Shown piece by piece: positions 1-5,019 of a stretch of DNA of 7,865 bases. The position numbers and the translations under genes are program-made. The DNA lies in assembly GCA_040756745.1 (NCBI GenBank), contig JBFLYO010000060.1, positions 1-7,865 of the forward strand, given 5' to 3'. The first letter of the stretch is position 1, and every line of letters begins with the position of its first letter. This DNA comes from JBFLYO01 sp040756745 (GTDB taxonomy: Bacteria; Bacteroidota; Ignavibacteria; UBA10030; UBA6906). The notes under the pieces were generated by a model. It made no database searches, was not told where the DNA came from, and worked only from the letters and a program-made list of their open reading frames with translations.

Positions 1-30
1 GAGCTATCTTCTAATGTTGTGTAAACATCG
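1..30 (+). repeat. Left terminal inverted repeat of the IS256-family element
   Basis: The sequence starts GAGCTATCTTCTAATG and continues TTGTGTAAACATCG. It matches the reverse complement of 1340-1369 at 23 of 30 positions. The best-conserved blocks are the outer GAGCTAT and the inner GTTGTGTAAA, the latter probably the transposase-binding part. The outer boundary is set by the window edge, so it is a minimum. Confidence 0.85.
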
Positions 31-105
31 CTCGATGAATTTCGGGTAGAAAACAAAGCGGCGCATCCGTACCTTGAGGTGCCTTTTGATGAACTCTCAA
101 TCCCC

Positions 106-112
106 AAGGAGG
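106..112 (+). promoter_or_regulatory. Ribosome binding site of the IS256-family transposase
   Basis: AAGGAGG is a near-perfect Shine-Dalgarno sequence, eight bases before the ATG at 121. It decides the start codon against the in-frame GTG at 79, which would add 14 residues and has no comparable site before it. Confidence 0.8.
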
Positions 113-120
113 ATACGCCA

Positions 121-1338
121 ATGGCAAAGTACCGGAAACAGAGGTCACAAGCAAGTGCTTCCCGGGTCGTCTCGAGTTCGCTGCGCGAGCTGATCCTGCA
201 TCATCTGGAGGAGTGGATCCCGAAGCTTGTGGATGAAGAGATTGACGAGTATCTGGGCCGGGGCCGCTACGAGCCTCTCGCTGAGGGCCAGGCGCGGCAG
301 TATCGCAATGGGTATCACAAAGAGCGCTCATTGACAACAGGAAGTGGGACTGTCCGACTCCGGCTGCGGCGCTTGCGCCAACCGTTTCAGTCGCAGATCG
401 TCCAGCGCTACCAGCGTACCACGGATGATGTCCATGCTCTGCTGCCTGAGCTGTACATGCATGGGTTGGCCACAGGGGATTTTCGGGACGCCCTGGGGCT
501 CCTGTTGGGGGATCAGGCACCTCTTTCTCCCGCCAGTATCGTCCGGGCCAAGGCGGAGTGGGAAGAGTCCTACAAGCAGTGGCGGCAGCGGAAGCTGGAG
601 GCAGAGTATCTGTACGTCTGGGCCGACGGGGTGTACCCCAAAGCAGGTCCAGTGGACGAGCACATGGCCGTCCTGACCCTGGTAGGCCTGAACCGCAAAG
701 GGCGGAAAGAGGTCCTGGCCGTTGCCGAAGGCTATCGCGAGAGCTTCCAGTCATGGCGCGACCTCCTGCATGAGCTCAAACGGCGCGGTCTCGAGTGGAT
801 CGGGTTGCTCATCAGCGACGGTGTTCCGGCTCTGGCCAAGGCCTTGCGCGAGGTCTACCCGTTGGCGAAGCGCCAGCGATGTTTGGTGCACAAGATGGCG
901 AACATTCTGGATAAGGTGCCCGATAAGGCCCATGACGAGGTCCTTCAGGCACTGCGCGAGATCTATCACGCCAGGAACCGGGAAGAGGCCCGTGCCCGGT
1001 GTCGAGCATTCCGTGGGCGCTATGGCCGATTGTATCCCCAGGCGGTGCGCTCGCTGCAGGAGGCTGGTGAGCAGCTCTTCAGCTATTTTGACTTCCCGAG
1101 GCAGCACTGGAAAAGCATCAAGTCGACGAATGTTATCGAATCCCTGTTCAATGCGGTCAAACTCCGTACCGACGCTGCTCGACGGATCCCGAGTCGAACA
1201 TCAGCGCTCTACCTGGTCTACAAGCTGCTCCATCGTCAAGAGCATCGGCTTCACAAGATCGCAGCATACAAACTCGTTCCAGCAACCATCGACCAACTCA
1301 GACAACGTCAGCGCACACGGGAACGGAAAGCCGCTTAG
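121..1338 (+). CDS. IS256-family (Mutator-type) DDE transposase
   Basis: This 405-residue protein catalyses cut-and-copy movement of the surrounding element. Its length matches the usual 390-410 residues of the family. The catalytic triad is visible: Asp169 in WADGVYPK, Asp233 in ISDGVPAL and Glu340 in STNVIESLFN. The CLVHK motif (Cys254 to Lys258) follows the second Asp, as is usual in this family. The N-terminal part, to about residue 110, is basic and helical and is the expected DNA-binding region; the helical insertion between the second Asp and the Glu is also typical. The reading frame has no stop or frameshift, so the protein is probably functional. The ATG at 121 was chosen for its strong ribosome binding site. 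The gene converges on actF, with 68 bp between the two stop codons. The exact IS group within the family cannot be named without a database search. Confidence 0.95.
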   Translation: MAKYRKQRSQASASRVVSSSLRELILHHLEEWIPKLVDEEIDEYLGRGRYEPLAEGQARQYRNGYHKERSLTTGSGTVRLRLRRLRQPFQSQIVQRYQRTTDDVHALLPELYMHGLATGDFRDALGLLLGDQAPLSPASIVRAKAEWEESYKQWRQRKLEAEYLYVWADGVYPKAGPVDEHMAVLTLVGLNRKGRKEVLAVAEGYRESFQSWRDLLHELKRRGLEWIGLLISDGVPALAKALREVYPLAKRQRCLVHKMANILDKVPDKAHDEVLQALREIYHARNREEARARCRAFRGRYGRLYPQAVRSLQEAGEQLFSYFDFPRQHWKSIKSTNVIESLFNAVKLRTDAARRIPSRTSALYLVYKLLHRQEHRLHKIAAYKLVPATIDQLRQRQRTRERKAA

Positions 1339-1353
1339 AGGATCTTTACACAA

Positions 1354-1366
1354 CTATTGACAATAG
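1354..1366. repeat. 13-bp palindrome inside the right IS terminus
   Basis: CTATTG-A-CAATAG is a perfect inverted repeat with a one-base centre. The corresponding part of the left terminus is not palindromic. It could be a protein-binding site or chance. The one-base centre leaves no room for a hairpin loop without opening the stem, and no T-run follows on either strand, so it is not a convincing terminator. Confidence 0.5.
1357..1362 (+). promoter_or_regulatory. Possible outward-facing -35 box in the right IS end
   Basis: TTGACA matches the sigma-70 -35 consensus exactly and points out of the element. IS256-type elements are known to form hybrid promoters when an outward -35 in the terminus meets a -10 in the flank. 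Here the 16-18 bp spacing falls on AACTCT-like sequence, a poor -10, so a working promoter at this insertion is doubtful. Any transcript would be antisense to actF. Confidence 0.3.
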
Positions 1367-1380
1367 CTCTCGGCTTTTCA

Positions 1381-1436
1381 ACTCTCAACTAATAACTCAT
1401 CACTCTTCACTCTCCTCTCTCTGCTCTCTTCTCTGG
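1381..1436. repeat. Degenerate heptamer tandem repeat across the actF 3' end
   Basis: Five consecutive 7-bp units from 1381 to 1415 each begin ACT: ACTCTCA, ACTAATA, ACTCATC, ACTCTTC, ACTCTCC. Three further CT-rich units run to 1436 (TCTCTCT, GCTCTCT, TCTCTGG). On the minus strand the units read GAAGAGT, GATGAGT, TATTAGT and so on. The actF stop codon (1409-1407) and about the last eight ActF residues lie inside the array. Nothing else is seen between the IS end at 1369 and actF; there is no clear terminator hairpin. Confidence 0.6.
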
Positions 1437-2663
1437 TTTCGGCACCAGCGTCACCCTCTCTGCAAAGAAAATCCAACTGAGCACGAAGAGCGCCGCAAAG
1501 CCCGCTGTCACAACAAGCTCCACAAGCCCAAATGGTATCGTGGCCCCCTGCCAGAGGAAGGGGACCACGGCAATAAAGCGTTCAATGAACAGGGCGCCGA
1601 GAATGAGTACTCCCATTACCAGAAGCGCAGCAGGGATCTCTTTCACCCGCCTGCTGAGGAACACGGCCAGCGGAAAGAGATAGGCGAGGATGATATAGAC
1701 CCACATAAGCGGCTCCCAGGGCTGCGTGTAGAACCGCTTCATGAGGAACGAACTCTCCTCCGGCAAGTTCCCGTACCAGATGACCAGGTATTGAGACCAG
1801 AAAAAACCTCCCGAGAGCAGGCAAAAGCCGAAAACGAATTTGCCCATGTCATGCCACTGTCCTTCCGTAAACGCCCCCGCCGTACCGAACCAGGGGCGAG
1901 AGAGAATGGCAAGGGTCATGACCATCACCAGCCCCGCAAAGAACGCATGCAGAAAATACAGCCAGCCGAAAAGCGTGCTAAACCAGTGAGGATCAAGCGG
2001 CATCACCAGGTCGAACCCAATCAGACTGTAGAGCACCGCAAATGCGATGAGCAGTGCCGGCGTGAGTCTTGCCAGCCGACGGCCTGACTCCAGCGATTCA
2101 GTCTCCCAACCCCTCCAGTGTTTCATCAGACGATGTACCAGGCCGGATGCCGGCGCCCCACCCGTTCCCGAAGGCGCTTGCCCTAGATCGGGCCGGATTG
2201 AATAATAGACGTACGTCCCGCTCAGCCACATCAGCACAAGGAATACCGCGCCGTCACGACCAAAGAGGAATGGTGCGCTCAACCATGCTTCCTTCCCATG
2301 GACGGGCTCGCGAAGCCATGGGAATATCTCCTGTCCTGCGATGACGAGCACAAGATAGAGAACGAAACTGACGGGGAGGAATGCCACCATCCCTTCTCCA
2401 ATCCGGCGAAAATGGTCACCCCACCGCGCATTGGTGATGCGGTACACCGCCGCCATCACTACCCCGCCTTGCGCAAGGCCAGACCAGAATAGAAAGTTCA
2501 CGAAGAAGATCTGCCATGCACGAAGCCGGTCGCCGCCAAGGAGTCCCGCAATGAATGCGACGATGCCGACCGCAACAAGGACGCCAAGCAACACCTTGAG
2601 ACCCCCCGGCGCGTTCCGGGGAGGGAACGCTGTTTGAGCTGCGGTTGTGCGTCCGGATGTCAT
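1407..2663 (-). CDS. actF: ACIII membrane subunit ActF (NrfD-like, ten helices)
   Basis: ActF is an integral membrane subunit of Alternative Complex III, related to ActC but usually shorter. This 418-residue protein has about ten hydrophobic helices, near residues 22-43, 50-72, 91-112, 129-153, 200-222, 228-253, 270-297, 316-335, 345-367 and 378-401. The stretch SQYLVIWYGNLPEE (290-303) followed by a Trp-rich segment is typical of ActF. The likely start is the ATG at 2663, which overlaps the actE stop as ATGA. A GTG at 2702 in the same frame would add 13 residues overlapping actE and is less likely. GGAG lies 12 bases before the ATG. In solved ACIII structures ActF packs against ActC; it is thought not to be the main quinol site but may take part in proton movement, which is inference here. 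The C-terminal tail (EKRAERGE) is charged and encoded by a heptamer repeat. It is the last act gene seen; an IS follows 37 bp downstream. Confidence 0.92.
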   Translation of the reverse strand: MTSGRTTAAQTAFPPRNAPGGLKVLLGVLVAVGIVAFIAGLLGGDRLRAWQIFFVNFLFWSGLAQGGVVMAAVYRITNARWGDHFRRIGEGMVAFLPVSFVLYLVLVIAGQEIFPWLREPVHGKEAWLSAPFLFGRDGAVFLVLMWLSGTYVYYSIRPDLGQAPSGTGGAPASGLVHRLMKHWRGWETESLESGRRLARLTPALLIAFAVLYSLIGFDLVMPLDPHWFSTLFGWLYFLHAFFAGLVMVMTLAILSRPWFGTAGAFTEGQWHDMGKFVFGFCLLSGGFFWSQYLVIWYGNLPEESSFLMKRFYTQPWEPLMWVYIILAYLFPLAVFLSRRVKEIPAALLVMGVLILGALFIERFIAVVPFLWQGATIPFGLVELVVTAGFAALFVLSWIFFAERVTLVPKPEKRAERGE

Positions 2664-3166
2664 CGTCGTTGGAGGCTCCGGAGGTGGGAAAGAATCAGCC
2701 ACCGTTCCCGGGCCGTGGTGTTTTCGTCATAGGGGGGCATGACCCGGACGCCGTAGCGGATGACGGTGTACAGATACCCGTCCGGAGCAGCAAGATACTT
2801 CCGCGTCGTGAGGTCCGGCGGTGTCTGGAACTTCGCAGCCACCGGCCCGTCCCCCTTCGCACCGATCCCGTGACATGGAGTGCAATACGTTTCGAACAGG
2901 ATCCGGGCCGTATCGGCCGAGGATCTGGTGAAGACAAACGGATTGACCAGGTGAGAAGCACGGAGCGAATCCCTGATCTCCGGCTCATACCCGACCGTCC
3001 GCACCGTACCTTCCACCGGTGGGCGTGGATCCTCATTGTGCCGGAATGAGGGCTGGGTGTACATGTCGGTCCGGAGCTGGTACGCCTGATCCGGCTCATT
3101 GCCGGTGCACCCCGAGCATGCGAGTGCAAGGGAGAACAGAGCGATCCAGGGGGTCGTCTGTTTCAT
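2660..3166 (-). CDS. actE: ACIII monoheme cytochrome c lipoprotein ActE
   Basis: ActE is the monoheme cytochrome c subunit that takes electrons within ACIII and can pass them to the terminal oxidase or a soluble carrier. The 168-residue protein has a lipoprotein-type signal: a short basic start, a hydrophobic stretch (7-16), then cysteines at 17 and 20. The heme c site is CTPCH (Cys95, Cys98, His99), and the distal ligand is most likely Met143 in VRVMPPY, as in class I cytochromes c. The segment between the signal and the heme domain (about 25-80) resembles the ActE N-terminal arm in composition. It is expected to be attached to the outer face of the inner membrane through lipid on a cysteine. 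The ATG overlaps the actD stop as ATGA and the gene's stop overlaps the actF start the same way. No strong ribosome binding site precedes it, so it probably depends on translational coupling. Confidence 0.94.
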   Translation of the reverse strand: MKQTTPWIALFSLALACSGCTGNEPDQAYQLRTDMYTQPSFRHNEDPRPPVEGTVRTVGYEPEIRDSLRASHLVNPFVFTRSSADTARILFETYCTPCHGIGAKGDGPVAAKFQTPPDLTTRKYLAAPDGYLYTVIRYGVRVMPPYDENTTARERWLILSHLRSLQRR

Positions 3167-3681
3167 GATTCAATCTTTCGGATTTCGACGGCCCCCCTGC
3201 TCTTCAGGAGACGGCTCACACGATCTGATTGTGAGGCGTCGCAGCGTACCTGGATACCGAAGTGGTCAGACGAAACGCGCTCATCGTATCCCATCGCCAG
3301 GGTCAATTGCGGGAGCCGCGTATTGATCACCATGCCGATCAGCGTCGCCACGGCGCCGAAGAGAATGGTGCAGATATACGCAACAACGCCGAATGGCGGA
3401 ATGGAGACAAGCGGCTTCCCCCCCACGTGCAAGCCGTAGTTCCAAAGGGGCCCGATGGTGATGCCCCAGCCGACCGCCATGCCGATCAGGCCGCCGGCAA
3501 GGGTGAACACGCGCACAGGGCTTCGTCGTTTCCCCAGTGCTTCTTCAATTGCGTGATGTGGGACCGGCGAGAAGACCTGGAACTCTTTTGCGCCGGACTC
3601 GCGGAGTGCACCGATCGCTCCAACAAGCTCATCGACGTGGGCGTACACCGCAAACAGATATGATCCGCCGGGCCGCTTCAT
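3163..3681 (-). CDS. actD: ACIII two-helix membrane subunit ActD (DUF3341)
   Basis: ActD is a small membrane subunit of ACIII with no known cofactor; it helps hold ActB, ActC and ActF together. The 172-residue protein has a cytoplasmic-type N-terminal domain (8-50: YLFAVYAHVDELVGAI, then FQVFSPVP), two transmembrane helices (about 57-80 and 96-119) and a C-terminal tail. The region with GIQVRC and a basic helix is usual for DUF3341. The frame stays open 73 codons further upstream inside actC, but the ATG at 3681 is the right start: it overlaps the actC stop as ATGA, has a strong purine-rich site five bases before it, and gives the family's length. It lies between actC and actE, the standard order. 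The assignment rests on pattern and position together and is secure. Confidence 0.93.
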   Translation of the reverse strand: MKRPGGSYLFAVYAHVDELVGAIGALRESGAKEFQVFSPVPHHAIEEALGKRRSPVRVFTLAGGLIGMAVGWGITIGPLWNYGLHVGGKPLVSIPPFGVVAYICTILFGAVATLIGMVINTRLPQLTLAMGYDERVSSDHFGIQVRCDASQSDRVSRLLKSRGAVEIRKIES

Positions 3682-5000
3682 CGTGACCCTCCCTTGACGG
3701 GGGCCTCCAGTTGTTCTTTCACCTCCCACATCGAGACCGCAGGGAGCACCTTGACGAAAATAAGAAAGAGGAAGAAGAACCAGGCAAAGCTCCCGATCAC
3801 GATCGTCGAATCGATAACAGTCGGTTTGTACAGCCCCCAGGCCGAGGGGAGAAAGTCGTGCGCCAACGACGTCACGATGATGACAAAGCGCTCGAGCCAC
3901 ATGCCGATCTCGACGCTGACACAGATTGCCACGAGCCAGGGGATGCTCGTGCGGATGCTCCGGCTCCAGAGCAGCATCGGCATGACAACGTTGGTCGTCA
4001 GGAGCAGCCAGAATGCCCAGGCGTAATCGCCGGTCATCCTGTACAGGAACACTGCCTGCTCGAATTGCTCGCCGCTATACCAGGCAATAAACAACTCAAC
4101 GACGTACGCGAAGCCGACGACCAGCGCCGTGAAGATAATGAACTTCGCGAGACTCTCGAGGTGATGCATTGTGATGTACTGCTCGATGCGGAACGCCTTC
4201 CGCAGCGGGATCAACAGAAGAACGACCATCGCAAGACCCGAGTGGATCGCCCCCGCGACGAAATACGGCGCGAAGATCGTGCTATGCCAGCCGGGGATGA
4301 TGCTCATGGCAAAGTCCCAGGAAACGATGCTGTGCACCGAGATGACGAGGGGTGTTGCCAGCGCCGCGAGAAAGACATAGGCCGCCGTATAGTGCTTCCA
4401 TTGCGTGTCCGTCCCCTGCCACCCCTGCGCGAGGAACCCGTACACACGCTTCCGCCACCCGCGCACCCTATCGCGGACGACCGCGAGGTCGGGGAGCATG
4501 CCGACGAAGAAGAATGTGCTGCTGACCGTGAGGTACGTCGTAATCGCAAGGACGTCCCAGGCGAGCGGCGAGCGGAAATTCGGCCAGAGGCCGCTAAAGT
4601 TCGGAACGGGGAGGATCCAGTGGGAGACCCAGACGCGTCCCAGATGAATGAACGGGAAGAGTCCCGCCGTCATGAGACCGAAGACGGTCACCGCTTCTGC
4701 GCTCCTGTACACGGCCGCGCGCCATCTGACACGGACGAGAAAGAGGATTGCGGAGATCAGCGTGCCGGAGTGGGCGATACCGACCCAGAAGACGAACGTC
4801 GTAATGTACACCGCCCATCCTACCGGACTGTTTTTTCCGGCGAGCCCGACGCCTGTCTGGATCTGCGCCCACCACGCACCAGCGCCCGCAAGGACAAGGA
4901 TGAACAGCCCGGCAAGAGCAAGCCAGTAGGACCTCCCGGGAGGCCCCATGGTGCGCAGCAGATCGGTGTCGGTGTCGCTGTAGCTGAGCCTGTATTCCAT
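3678..5000 (-). CDS. actC: ACIII quinol-oxidising membrane subunit ActC (NrfD/PsrC family)
   Basis: ActC is the NrfD-family membrane subunit that holds the quinol site of ACIII, close to the [3Fe-4S] cluster of ActB. The 440-residue protein has about ten hydrophobic helices, near residues 24-45, 60-90, 103-122, 148-169, 206-228, 240-265, 285-307, 325-345, 355-378 and 396-418. The conserved HLGRVW segment (His119, Arg122, Trp124) and Asp171 after helix four lie where the family's quinol pocket and proton path are placed; assigning exact roles needs an alignment. The N-terminus (YSDTDTDLLRTMGPPGRSYW) is cytoplasmic-type and typical of ActC. The start is the ATG at 5000, 19 bp after the actB stop; the only Shine-Dalgarno-like bases (GAGG) overlap that stop at 17 bp, so initiation may rely on coupling. 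The stop overlaps the actD start as ATGA. Confidence 0.94.
   Translation of the reverse strand: MEYRLSYSDTDTDLLRTMGPPGRSYWLALAGLFILVLAGAGAWWAQIQTGVGLAGKNSPVGWAVYITTFVFWVGIAHSGTLISAILFLVRVRWRAAVYRSAEAVTVFGLMTAGLFPFIHLGRVWVSHWILPVPNFSGLWPNFRSPLAWDVLAITTYLTVSSTFFFVGMLPDLAVVRDRVRGWRKRVYGFLAQGWQGTDTQWKHYTAAYVFLAALATPLVISVHSIVSWDFAMSIIPGWHSTIFAPYFVAGAIHSGLAMVVLLLIPLRKAFRIEQYITMHHLESLAKFIIFTALVVGFAYVVELFIAWYSGEQFEQAVFLYRMTGDYAWAFWLLLTTNVVMPMLLWSRSIRTSIPWLVAICVSVEIGMWLERFVIIVTSLAHDFLPSAWGLYKPTVIDSTIVIGSFAWFFFLFLIFVKVLPAVSMWEVKEQLEAPVKGGSR
3687..3693 (-). promoter_or_regulatory. Ribosome binding site of actD
   Basis: On the minus strand GGGAGGG lies five bases before the ATG at 3681 and inside the 3' end of actC. 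It is the strongest Shine-Dalgarno sequence in the operon and settles the actD start against longer in-frame options. Confidence 0.7.
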
Positions 5001-5019
5001 GGCCGTAGTCGGGGGTGCC

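Larger units (their letters stand above)
1..1369 (+). mobile_element. IS256-family insertion sequence, complete
   Basis: The element is bounded by imperfect inverted repeats at 1-30 and 1340-1369 that match at 23 of 30 positions, both ending in GAGCTAT at the tip. It holds one transposase gene that fills nearly all of it. The 1369 bp length is typical of the IS256 family. The left tip is the first base of the window, so the repeat could extend further and the 8-9 bp target duplication expected for this family cannot be tested; the right flank begins TCGGCTTTT at 1370. Intact ends and an intact transposase suggest an element that could still move, which is inference. The right end lies 37 bp from the actF stop codon and does not interrupt any gene seen here. 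Confidence 0.88.
1340..1369 (-). repeat. Right terminal inverted repeat of the IS256-family element
   Basis: Read on the minus strand it begins GAGCTATTGTCAATAG and continues TTGTGTAAAGATCC, pairing with 1-30 at 23 of 30 positions. It starts two bases after the transposase stop codon. Unlike the left copy, it contains a 13-bp palindrome (1354-1366) and a perfect TTGACA hexamer facing outward. Confidence 0.85.

Noticed and set aside
11..754. Minus-strand open frame of 247 codons opposite the transposase
   Set aside because: It is a shadow of the transposase gene in GC-rich DNA; the product is low in structure and resembles no family I recognise.
1339..1406. Rho-independent terminator between the transposase and actF
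   Set aside because: Only an AT-rich 13-bp palindrome with a one-base centre is found, with no T-run after it on either strand.
2664..2702. GTG start for ActF at 2702
   Set aside because: It would overlap actE by 43 bp; the ATG at 2663 gives the same four-base overlap as the neighbouring junctions.
3682..3900. Longer ActD starting inside actC at 3900
   Set aside because: The extra 73 residues overlap conserved ActC sequence and are not part of the DUF3341 family. The ATG at 3681 has a strong ribosome binding site and the ATGA overlap.
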